NCBI GenBank assembly: GCA_963682175.1
Contig: OY821770.1
Span: forward strand, 18,754,501 to 18,818,500
DNA: 64,000 nt
Reading direction: 5' to 3'
Origin: Triglochin maritima
Taxonomy: Eukaryota; Streptophyta; Magnoliopsida; Alismatales; Juncaginaceae
Shown here: positions 46,197 to 56,454 of the stretch, one piece after another
Layout of the letters: the number at the start of each line of letters is the position of its first letter
Position numbering within the stretch: the first letter of the stretch is position 1
Program-made: the position numbers and the translations under genes
The notes under the pieces: generated by a model
What the model was told of the DNA's origin: nothing
Seen by the model: the letters and a program-made list of their open reading frames with translations, nothing else
Databases searched by the model: none

Positions 46197-46720
46197 TTAC
46201 ATATATCTTGATATAAACCATCCATTAATTAACAGCTTGAAACTCTTGATTAAGTTTTGTAACTTGAAGATGGACGTGCTTGTCCACTCCAAACGCTTTA
46301 TACTTAAGTTGCTACTAAGAGCAACTTTTGAGCTTCCCTTTGTGAGCGCCTTGCTCACACAACATGATGTGACCCCTACTATGATCAATAGTCGATCCAC
46401 CAAGAAATTAAAGACATAATATGCCCTTACACTTGTAGTAGAAGCTCCATCCCTAAGATAATTCTATAATCATCAAGGTCGCGACCAAGAAAGTGATCGT
46501 CCCCAACCGATCCCTTACCTTCAAGTCAATGTAACTCGTGTCTTCAACCCTCTTGGCTTGAGAGTTGATGGCCTTGAGATGATTCCTATCACTCATAACA
46601 TCCAACACCAAGGTGTGCACTTCATCCTCCGCGACGAAGTTGTGTGTACATAGCTCCGGTTTCTACTATTGCATACACGTTCATGCTTCCAATCATGATG
46701 TTAGTGTAGAGTAGATCACA
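46197..46720 (-). pseudogene. Ty3/gypsy aspartic protease and linker relict
   Basis: On the minus strand, GSMNVYAIVETGA, then HNFVAEDEV, HLKAINSQAKRV and, after a one-base frame change, DDYRIILGMELL follow the order of gypsy retropepsins (DTGA-HNF...KAINS...DDF-VILGMDFL). The catalytic aspartate of DTG reads as glutamate, and extra bases sit after ETGA. Beyond the protease, LSSNLSIKRLEWTSTS resembles the linker before reverse transcriptase. It is clearly non-functional. Together with the LTR fragment at 45741-45857 on the same strand, it may belong to one old element. Confidence 0.6.
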
Positions 46721-47019
46721 CCCTCTCCCTTGAAGGTATACTGATCAGCAAGTGACGTGTACCTAGTTCTATGCCTCAGGTTCGTCTCGCAAGTAAAGCT
46801 CGTCACGACCTAAGAATCTAGCTCTCTAACCTGTGTGGCTTCTGCCGTTGCTACCTACCCTGCAAAGTTAGCAACATGGTTCATCGAAATCACCATGTAG
46901 TGGCATTAGTTCGTCACCTAATTAAGAATGTCTTTAATTTAAAGAGGTAGCCTTTTTAATGTTCTTATTGCTTGTAAGTTGCACCAACAATTCCTCACAC
47001 GATCGAAAAGACAAACACC
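46721..47019. other. Unassigned spacer
   Basis: Probably more of the old element whose protease lies to the left; nothing could be identified. Confidence 0.3.
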
Positions 47020-47027
47020 CCACAAAC

Positions 47028-47341
47028 TAGGGGTGAGCATCGGTCCGGACCGGACCGGACCTGGATTCTCTCCGGGGTCCGGACCGAAGATCGGACGGGT
47101 CAGGTTCGGTCTGGACCGAACCCGGACCGATCGGTCCGGTCCAGTCCAAAAACCCAGACCGGACCGAACTTTTGTGGGGATTTTTGGGTTTGGGTCCGGA
47201 ACCGGACCGGACCGGACCGAAACCCGAATCGCTCCGGTGGGCCGGACCGAAACCCGGACCGGTTGGTTTCGGTCCGGACCGAACCCGGACCGAACCGGTC
47301 CGGTCCAAAAACCCAGACCGGACCGGAAGTTGCTCTCCCTA
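47028..47341. mobile_element. hAT-type MITE (314 bp), CGGTCCGGACCG class
   Basis: The ends TAGGGGTGAGCATCGGTCCG and GTTGCTCTCCCTA are flanked by a perfect 8-bp duplication CCACAAAC (47020-47027 and 47342-47349). Nearly the whole body consists of GGACCGGACCG/CCGGTCCG repeats. Several overlapping open frames here are repeat artefacts. Confidence 0.92.
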
Positions 47342-47405
47342 CCACAAACACACTTCCCACACACTCACGAGGTGGCGTTTCATAAGGCTGTAAAAGCATC
47401 ACTTG

Positions 47406-50020
47406 TAGAGCTGTAAGCGGGGCGGTGTGAGTTTTTGCCCCACCGCTACCCGCCCCACCTATGTTAAGCAGGTAAGCGGGGCAGGGCAGGACAGGACAAA
47501 AAAATCCTGCTAAGACTTGACTAGGCGGGGCGGGTTATACTGGTCAGGTGGATAATTCTTTACCATTTTTTATTTTTCTTAAGAAAAAAATGAACATTAA
47601 AACTTGAGAAATACACGACATTTTTTCCACTTAATCCCAAACAAAAAGAAACGGGGCAAAATGACATGTCTTGGACAACAAAAACACATCCACCAACCAA
47701 ACATACGACCCACAAATTGCACCTTTAAGCCCTAACAACACACGAATAGAACCAAAGGTTCCATTTTTAGGCAACAAAACAAATCTCCAATCCACCTCTA
47801 CCCTCAGCATCGCAACACACATGTGTAACAACACAAAACCACAATTCTCACCACACACGAACAAACCCAAAAATTAATTAGATTCAATGCCTAAACCCAA
47901 ACAAGAACATAAACGAAACAAATAACATTTTGCTCCTCTTTAATCCCAAAAATTCCATGTCCAAGTGAACAAAAACCACATCCACACATTAGTCACAAAC
48001 TCCCACCTTTAAGCAGAAAATGAATTCTCCAAGACTAAAACCTCGCTAACAGAAACAAAGGTTCCACCGGTCGGAGGGGTTGGCGCCTGGTCCGGTGATC
48101 TGGTGGATTGGGTGGGTCATTGGAGAAGGCGCGTAGATGAGGGAGGTGTTGGCCATTAGAGGAGGAGCGTAGATGAAGGCGACGTTGGAGGAGGCACTCA
48201 GGAGGGCGACATTGGAGAGAATCCTTCTTGAGTTCTTGGTTTGGGTTTTTGGTTAGGGTTTGGATTGTGGGTAAATGGGTAATCGGTAAAATCTTTGTTA
48301 GGTAGTCAAGTATTGGATTAATTTGGCCGGGTTTTCGGGTAATCAATAGTCAGGTTATCGGGTTATGCGGGTGGCGGGTAAGGTTTTTTTGACCGCTACC
48401 CGCATTAGGCGGGGCGTGATTAGTAGCATATCATACATTGCATTCATGTTATATATCCTTTCTTTTACCCTATATTTGTGCTACTCGAGTGTTTGTTTGA
48501 TGTGTTTCAGGGTTTAGGCAATAAAGAAGAGAAATGAATAGAAAATGACTAAACGCAAGAAGAATAGATTGATTTGGAAGGTTCTGGACCTATTTGTAAT
48601 GCCCAAGGATTGGATTGTAATTACGGAAGGACTCAAGTGAAAACCCGGAGGGACTTAAGTGTAAGAAAAATATGTTGCTTGCAAAAGTCCAGAATCTCCT
48701 GAGCCTGAGGAGAAATTCTACAATTAAAATCAAACGGGCTTGAAACAACAGCTCCGGGCACACCCCACGTGTTTATTATGTGAACTAAAGCCGTTGTTAG
48801 AATTTGGAGTAGATCAGAGAAAATTGATCCGCCAGTGGTAGATCAGGTTAAGAGTTTGACTCTCAAATTTTGGCCGCGGGTCGGGTTGTTGGGTCAGAGC
48901 ATTCCAGGACCTCCAGATCTGATTTAGAACCGTCCGATTATGCCAAGATCCATCCAAACCCTCTAAACTTCTATAAATACACTTGTAATGTCTTCTTTCC
49001 CCCCACCCCCATTAGAGTAGATTTTAGTTTCGTATTTTAGTAGTGCAAATATGGGGGTTGGAGAGGAGCAAACTTTGTATTTTGATTTCTTAATCTAGTT
49101 AGTTCTTGTTCTTTACATTAATGTCTTTACTTTGATGAAATTTCTTTTATGTTGTTGTTTGCTTAATCTTGTTTTTCTTCATTTGCATTATGGGTTTATG
49201 TTGTTTTTATGCTTTCTTTAGTTTAGATATGAGTAGAGAGTAATCCATCCCCATTAGGGGTGGAGAAAAAAGGTGTTGTGAATATGTGATGCATTTGTAT
49301 GTGTGTTAATCCTACATTTGAATCTCACATGATTTCTTTAACCATCTAATGAGATTTCACTCTTATATTTGATGTGCTAATGCTCTTGAGTGATGCTTAG
49401 CACATGCTTAGACTAGTTGACCTATTTTATGGGGAATGATGAGATGAGGATAAGGATGGAGTGAGATAAGGGAACAAGAAATGTGCATGCATGTGCTCAT
49501 GTTGGTTTTATCTTAATTAATGTCTTGTATGTTTTAATGATTGTGATAAATCTTATTTCATGTAGAGACATAGTTGGATTTGAGTCATGATGCATGTGAA
49601 CATATAAGTTTCATTTCAATTATTGTCTTGTATGTTTTAATGATAAAGTTTTATCTTATTCATGTGGAGGCAAAGTTGGAGTTGAGTTTTATGGATTTCA
49701 TGTACGACATGTTTTGATGAGCACATTTGAACACACACACATACACATATTTTCGCATTCGCTTTCTCTCTCTACCCCGTAAAGGGTTTAGTTTTATTCC
49801 TTATTTTTCGATTTCTTTTGCATTGTAGTGTAGTTTCGACATTAATCTCATTTTCGTTCCCCACTCGAGTATCGTGAATCCGACTTGCACACGCTCCCTG
49901 TGGATCGACCCGTGCTTGCCACTGCTTCAACACAGTTGTGCACTTGCGGTATTAGAACTTATTCAATCAGGGCGGGATGAGACAAGTTTGCGGGTAAAAT
50001 CTACCACACTTACAACCCTA
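47406..50020. mobile_element. hAT derivative with a solo LTR inside
   Basis: The ends TAGAGCTGTAAGCGGGGCGG and CACACTTACAACCCTA are flanked by ATCACTTG (47398-47405) and ATCACCTG (50021-50028), one mismatch in 8. GCGGGGCGGG and GCTACCCGC blocks mark both ends. Without the LTR (48417-49969) and one copy of its 5-bp duplication, it is about 1057 bp. No transposase was seen. Confidence 0.9.
48417..49969 (+). mobile_element. Solo LTR (1553 bp) distantly related to the gag-only family
   Basis: It spans TGATTAGTAGCATATCATAC to TTATTCAATCA, with a perfect 5-bp duplication GGGCG (48412-48416 and 49970-49974). Its inverted end (TACCGCAAGTGCAC...CACGGGTCGA) is shared with the LTRs at 33030, 54121 and 60302, so it is a sister family in opposite orientation. 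TATAAATA at 48972-48979 sets the sense. Confidence 0.9.
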
Positions 50021-50028
50021 ATCACCTG

Positions 50029-50393
50029 ACACCTATTACACTCTCTCGAACCTATGCTGCTCGAGCCTTGAGCTCTTTCCACACACAAACATATACCACA
50101 ACCCAAGCACACCAGACTCTCTCTTGTGATACCCGACTACAACATTGTGTCAAGAAATCATGTTATCGTGCCAAACATATATAATACGGAGAAGATTTGT
50201 CTCTTTTAGATTATATAATGGCCAAATACCATTACTATTATGCTGTAAATTTTTTAAATAATAAATTTTAATCGGAAATTTTAGAACTAAGAAAAGAAAG
50301 AAAAATTCAAAAACACTCCGATCGTAGGTCGAACCCGCGATCCGCGCGACCATGGATCGCGGTTCGCACTTGCGATCCATGGGCACGAGCCCC
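50029..50393. other. Spacer and upstream region of the Mutator-like transposase
   Basis: About 50,325-50,385 contains a GGATCGCGGTTCGCACTTGC segment between inverted ATGGATCGC/GCGATCCAT copies. No terminal inverted repeat of the Mutator element could be fixed. Confidence 0.35.
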
Positions 50394-50401
50394 TATAAAT
50401 A
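50394..50401 (+). promoter_or_regulatory. Probable TATA box of the Mutator-like transposase
   Basis: TATAAATA lies about 550 bp before the first coding ATG, upstream of the triplicated leader segment. Confidence 0.5.
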
Positions 50402-50452
50402 CGGATCCGTTCCAAAAAAAATTCAATCCATCAATTCCTCACACATTTCCAC

Positions 50453-50896
50453 TTCTACTCTCTACACAGTTTTCAAATTGTGCCCGGTGATATCAATTTT
50501 TCTGATCTGTGTGTCTTTTCTGGTGATATTTGAGCTTTTTTTTCATTCTTAATTTGTATTTATAGTTATTAATAATTGGTAATAATATCAAATCTTGAAG
50601 TTTTACTCTCTACACAGTTTTCAAATTTTGCCAGGAGATATCAATTTTTCTGATCTATGTGTCTTTCTTGGTGATATTTGAGGTATTTTTTTTTCATTCT
50701 TAATTTGTATTTATAGTTATTAATAATTGGTAATAATATCAAATCTTGAAGTTCTACTCTCTACATAGTCTTCAAATTGTGCCCGGTGATATCAATTTTT
50801 CTGATCCCTGTGTCTTTCCTGGTGATATTTGAGGATTTTTTTTTCATTCTTAATTTGTATTTATCTCACATTATTAATAATATCAAATCTTGAAGT
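50453..50896 (+). repeat. Three tandem ~148-bp units in the transposase leader
   Basis: The units 50453-50600, 50601-50751 and 50752-50896 each run from a CTACTCTCTACACAG-like start to ATATCAAATCTTGAAG and are nearly identical. The third lacks a few bases near its end. They lie between the putative TATA box and the coding region. Confidence 0.9.
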
Positions 50897-50943
50897 AATT
50901 TTTAATATAAAACAGATTAAAGAATTTTACATTATAGTTAATG

Positions 50944-53479
50944 AAATGATTGCGGTAAGTGTGCACTTTGGCGGTGAAATAATTCAAAATGCAAGTTATG
51001 GTGTAGAGTACACGATAGGTCCAAGACTTACACTTTCAGCGAGCGAAAATGTAACCTTAGAAGAAATTAAGAGTTGGATTTATCACGGTTTGAATGTCGA
51101 AGAATCTCGGTACTCGATGGATATTCAATATCGTTGCAACATTGCACTAACCGGTTACTTTTTTTTAATGTGATGTCTGTATATGATGAGAATTCCTGGA
51201 GAATAGCCTATGAAACAACTTATTCGAAAATGGGAATGATGGAGTTATATGTTGAGTTGAATCCTGTGGAAATTGAGTGGAATGCTGAGATGTTTACAGG
51301 TAACCAATCGGGTAGTAGTAGTGGTGCACGGTTCATATCTCAACAATCATGTGATGCAAACACCATAGCAGAAACCAGTCGACCTGCGAATAGAACTTCT
51401 AATTTCGTGCCGATACCAACAGATGATGAAGAAGAAAACGATGACAAAGATTACAATATAGTTACAGAGTATATGAATGACTCATCAGGTGAGGACGATG
51501 AGGATGCTGATGAGGTTGAGGAAATGAAGATATTAGTCCGAACGTGAGTCAGTTAAGCCAATACAACCCATTTAGAGGGAGGGGTTGGGTTCACCCAGCT
51601 AAAAGCTTTCATGATTGTTCTAGCTGGGTTTCTGCATATACATCATTTATAGAAAGCAGCGTAATAGTTGAAGGTCCGTTAGCTGAGAATCAAGCATTCT
51701 CATCAAAAGACGCTCTGAAGAACGCAATATCGAAATGGCATATTGACAATAATCGGGAGATCAAGGTGCAAGACAACAACAAAACCAAATATAGGGTGAG
51801 ATGTAAAGATGAAAATTGTAGCTGGATGTTGTACGATGCACGGACCGGTTCGGGTGATGCATGGTCTATAAGAAAATGTTCGTATAAGCATATATGCAGG
51901 TCCACAGCTGCCCGATTTGATCATGCTTAGCTGACTGTGAAGATGATGGCTGATATCATCCATAAAGATGTCGAAAATAATGTCTCGCTCCCGATTAAAC
52001 AGATGTTTGGTCTGGTAAGAAAAATATTTCCAAGTGTTAATCCAAAGTACAATAAATTATGGCATGCCCGCGAGATTGTTGTTGCATACATGTTTGGATG
52101 TTGTTCGGGTTCATATGCTTTGTTGCCTCAATTGTTAAATGCTATTAAACAATCAAATCCTGGAATTAAAGTTTAGTTCATTTTGACCCTTTACCATGCG
52201 CTGGTGTTCGTTAGTTTAAATGTGCAGCATGGGCTTTTGGTCCTTGTATTCAGGCTATCAGCATAGACGCCTCATTTCTTAAAGGTAGATACGAAGGAAG
52301 GTTACTTGTTGCTGTTGGGTATGACGCTGAGAATCAACTACTGCCTCTTGCATTTGGGCTCGTTGAGAAGGAAAATATATCCAATTGGGGATGGTTTATG
52401 AGATGGTTGCGACGAGAGGTGATTGGAGATAGGAAGATATGTGTCATATCTGATCGACATGCTGCAATTAAACACATTTTTAGGAATCCCGATTACGGTT
52501 GGCACGAGGAAGGAAATGAAGCAATTCACCGTTTATGCGCACAACATCTTGCCGAAAACTTGCTAAAAATTGTAAGAATCAATATGCAGTTGACACCTTC
52601 AAGGCAGCATGCAGACACAGTAATCCGTAGGATTTCAAAGCCAGTTTGGAACAAGTTGAGTATTGGAGTCAAGATGCATTACAATACATAAAAGAGATTG
52701 GGAAAAAAGATGAAACAAATGAGAATGAACCAGAGGTTCCTAGTAATTGGTCGTTGTGTCATGACGGAGGCAAAAGATGGGGAATAATGACAAGCAATGT
52801 TGCGGAGTGCCTGAACAATGTATTCAAAGAAGCTCGTGGTTTACCCATTTGTACAATTGTAGAGGCGACATACTATAAACTGTTGGAGTTGTTCAACAAC
52901 AGAAGACATCATGGACGTGTGTTTGCACAAAGAGGACACATATTTTCCGAGGGGGTTACACAAATATTGGAAAAATCTGCAGCAGTTGCATGTCAACATG
53001 AGGTGAAAATAACTGATTTCGATACAGGGGTATATGAGGTCATAGCCAAACATGAAAAAGTGAGCAGAACTGGAAGTAGGAGGGATCGTAGTTACAAGGT
53101 GATTCTACGTGACGGCACCAGACCGAAGTGTAAGTGTCAGGGACTACAAAATACAGGTATCGCTTGCAGTCATGTTTTGGTAGTTTGTGCCGCACGTAAC
53201 TACAATGCCAATGAATATACACATTCGTACTACAATGTCAACTCTCTAGTGCACACATGGGAGGGTCACTTCGATGTGTACGGAAAGGAAGAGGATTGAC
53301 CTGAATATATGGGAGACAAAATCATACATGATCGAACACTCGTCAAGAAAGGAAGGAGAAGGTCAAAACGTTTACCGATGACGATGGATGTCATGGATGG
53401 AAGGATGGGTCCGGGTCATTGTAGAGGTTGTGGTTCGACTAATCACACAAGCGATCGTTGCAATGTAAGGGAAGGTTGA
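50944..53479 (+). pseudogene. Mutator-like (MuDR-type) transposase, inactivated
   Basis: The coding sequence can be followed in order across several frames. It opens MIAVSVHFGGEIIQN (50944), an N-terminal domain common in plant MULEs, and changes frame at about 51,165. A MuDR-type DNA-binding region (KNAISKWHIDNNREIKVQDN, YRVRCKDENCSWMLYDA) follows, and TAG at about 51,928. The MULE catalytic region is ISIDASFLKGRYEGRLLVAV, LPLAFGLVEKEN and ICVISDRHAAI (about 52,258-52,475), with both expected aspartates. Further frame changes lie at about 52,180-52,240 and 52,660. A SWIM zinc finger, CKCQGLQNTGIACSH, lies at about 53,130-53,175. After TGA at about 53,298 comes a zinc knuckle, CRGCGSTNHTSDRC (about 53,420-53,461). 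The domains are complete but at least five lesions make the copy inactive. Confidence 0.9.
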
Positions 53480-53600
53480 ATGTATTGTAATGTTTAATAT
53501 ATTGTAATGTTCAATGTATTGTAATGTTTAATGTATTGTAATGTTGAATGTATTGTAATGTTTAATGTAATGTAATGTTTAATGTTTAATGTTTAGTAGT
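53480..53600. repeat. 17-bp tandem repeat after the transposase
   Basis: About seven units of AATGTATTGTAATGTTT, the last ones degenerating, lie directly downstream of the transposase frame, probably in its 3' untranslated region. Confidence 0.85.
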
Positions 53601-54120
53601 CTTATTTATAAGTCAAACCATATCAATTAAGATGACAAAACAAAATCATAAGATCTTAAAGTACAACCGCGATTACAATTGAATTACAATATGAACTATT
53701 GCGTGGGAGTGAAAATCTTCGTCTTTATCTTGCGTCGGCACCCTCGACCGACTGGAGTCGCAACATGCACTGATTCTTCATCATCATCAGATAAAACGTA
53801 TGGAACCAACTCAGAATGGCCTGAGTCTCAACATGTATAGCAGGTGATTGAGTCCAAACAGGGCGAACAGGTGACTGAGTCTCAACAGGGCGAAAATGTG
53901 ACTGATTCTGAACAGGCAAATAAGGTGACTGAGTCTCGTAAACTATAGAAGGTACAAGATTTAGTTCATAAGTGTACCCTTGGTCAGTTAGTGGGCTGAA
54001 TATACCATCGAACAAAGTCCCGAAGTCTGTTTGCGGCAACTGAGGGGTATCATAATTAGTACCAGGTGTATGATAAGTTGGATAATCTTCGGGAATCTGG
54101 GAAAGCCCCAACTGGGTTGG

Positions 54121-55308
54121 TGATGAGAATTTTATTTATACCGCAAGTGCACGGCGTCTATGAAGACGTGGCAAGTACGGGTCGAACACAAGGAGGGAGA
54201 GATTTCGTTGTTAGTGTGATTTCGATTTAGGGGAAGAAGGGAGAAGAAATAAGTTGGGTTTTTGGTATTTTTGATTTAATTATCTAAAGTACGAAACAAA
54301 AGCAATTAGAACTAAAACAAGAAATAAGAAGAGAAATCCGTTGGGTGGAGGTTTAGATTTAGGTTTAGATCAGAGAATTACTGGAACTTATTGTAAATCA
54401 TGTTAGTTATGAAGCATTACAAGATAAATGACTTAACATAAACTCAAGTAATCAAAATAAACTAATCATGAACTTAAAATAATAACATGCAATTCATCTT
54501 CTCTAACCCTCATTCCATCACCTCCACCCTTTGGAAAGAGTTAGAAACTCATGGAGGGAGAAAGAAGAAGGGATCCTAGAGACATTAAAAGAAAACTAAA
54601 ACAAGAATTAAAAGAACAGAATTTTATTAATAAAACTAAGGTACACAAATAAGAACTACAACCAAGGACCCTATTTACATCGTTCTCGGGTCTATTTATA
54701 GTTGCTACAAGGGACTTAGGTATAGAATTGGACGGTACACGTGTCCATACACGACTGGACGAAATTGGGACACACAGATCGACCAATGGGCGGCGGAATC
54801 GCCGCACATCATGTGTATTGTGCGGCGGATTCGCCTCACACGTTGGTCGGATTTAATCAGGATTTTTGTCACGCGTTTATGGTATGATTTGATCTTTATT
54901 TGCGCGTCTGGATGATTTCTTTCCATTGTCTTGAACTCCGGATTAATTCCTTCCATTGTTGGAGATTTATATTTGATTTTTCTTTTGACTTTCTCCACAC
55001 AATAACTTGGTCCTTTTATTTTGCAATCAAGTCCTTGGCATTTTGCAATTAAGCCCTTGACCTTTTTTGTAATTAGCTCCTTGAATGCTTTTATGCTTGG
55101 ATGCATTTCCATTTGGAACCCGATAAACTTGAACTCGGTCTTTATGATAGAAATGAATCTTTTGCACGCGTTTATGCTCGGAATATGGGTAATTTGAATT
55201 CAGGTCCCTGTATTCTGTAAATACGACTAAACACATACCTTAGTAGCATTTATTGATATAAAAGTAATCTAAATGAAAGACATATGATGCAATGTATGCA
55301 ATGCATCA
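54121..55308 (-). repeat. 3' LTR of the gag-only element
   Basis: On the minus strand it starts TGATGCATTGCATAC and ends AAATTCTCATCA. TATAAATA lies at 54700-54693 (minus). Two GCGGCGG-ATTCGCC palindromes lie at about 54,787-54,838. The differences I noted from the other LTR are at about 54,563, 55,000, 55,185 and 55,198. Confidence 0.95.
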
Positions 55309-56454
55309 AATACCCCCACACCTAGATTTTGCTACTCCCTAGCAAAACAGAATATAAGAAAAATAAAAACAGGGAAATCCTAACTCACTTTCGTAGGAAT
55401 CACGGTTGCACTTAGCATGTGCAACAAGCCTTTAAACCTCCAGGTTGCCTTAGAGGACGAGTTTTGTCTCGTGAGGGTTTTCAGTTGACACACCCACAAA
55501 GTCTTAATTCAACATTCCATTAATAGCTCTTAATATTTCTGCCTTAACCTTATACATCTCACTTAAAGTTCTCGCATGCTCATTATACAGTTCTAACTTA
55601 TAAAAAGTTTGACTTGGTCTTTATTCCTCCAACATTCACACCACTAACCCCTCTACACATGTTATCACATAAATTATTTTGCACGCCTCCTCTGGTGGTG
55701 AAGTATCATTTGGATCAACCATGGCATGGATCATTCCTTTAGCTTTGGGCCTTGAGTATCTTAAAGTATTTATTTATTTTTATCCTTTTTCCGTGATTCA
55801 ACACATTTGCTTTTCTTTTTGACACTTATACCCTTTTTGCATTCGTGTAGCGAGTTTGGTCGATAATCCCGAGCTGGCAGACTCAAGTTACCGGGTTTCA
55901 AGATACCCCTACGGACCAGTGACTCGAAGGCTTGGGCTTTTGTAATCATTTTGCAAAATGTGTTTTCCTCACTTTATTTTTATTTTATTTTACTTTTATT
56001 TTCCTCAAGGCTTAATTGCTATTAGAAGTCCACACTTCCCGGTATATTTTCCTCAACCTCTGCTTTTTATCAACCACTTCAAAGATTTGATTCATCCAAT
56101 TTAAGTGCATACATGTCTTACAAGGGTCATGGGTTATTTCTTTGGAACTTAGATTTATGTCATAATTTCTACAAGTAGAACTATATAATAAGGAACAAAA
56201 ACTTAATGCAATTTGTACACGGGTTTTGGCAGTTTAATCTTAAGCTATGTCATAGAATATTGAATTTTTATTATTATTATTATTATTATTTTTTTAAGAA
56301 TAAAGCAGAACAGAAAATCAAATAGATAGATATGTACATATATAAACACCCCCCCACACCTAAATCATGCATTGTCCTCAATGTATGCACAGATACAATA
56401 AATGCACTTATTACCTGTGTCGGCTTGCGGTAGAGGGGTTGAGTTTGCTCAAAG
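55309..56454 (-). other. 3' internal non-coding region and polypurine tract of the gag-only element
   Basis: The complement of AATACCCCCACACCT (55309-55323), AGGTGTGGGGGTATT, directly precedes the 3' LTR and is the polypurine tract. The remainder, ~1.1 kb, is where pol would follow in an autonomous relative. I see no reverse transcriptase or integrase motif in it on either strand. Confidence 0.75.

Noticed and set aside
46939..47416. Overlapping Gly/Pro/Arg-rich frames on both strands
   Set aside because: They are readings of the GGACCGG subterminal repeats of the 314-bp hAT MITE. The same applies to 22942-23245 and 23945-24289.
50829..51173. A separate small gene upstream of the transposase
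   Set aside because: The reading continues in another frame into the Mutator-like transposase. It is its N-terminal part after a frameshift.
54705..55112. 135-codon minus-strand frames in both LTRs (also 60886-61293)
   Set aside because: They are identical because the LTRs are identical, carry no domain, and cross the region just downstream of the TATA box.
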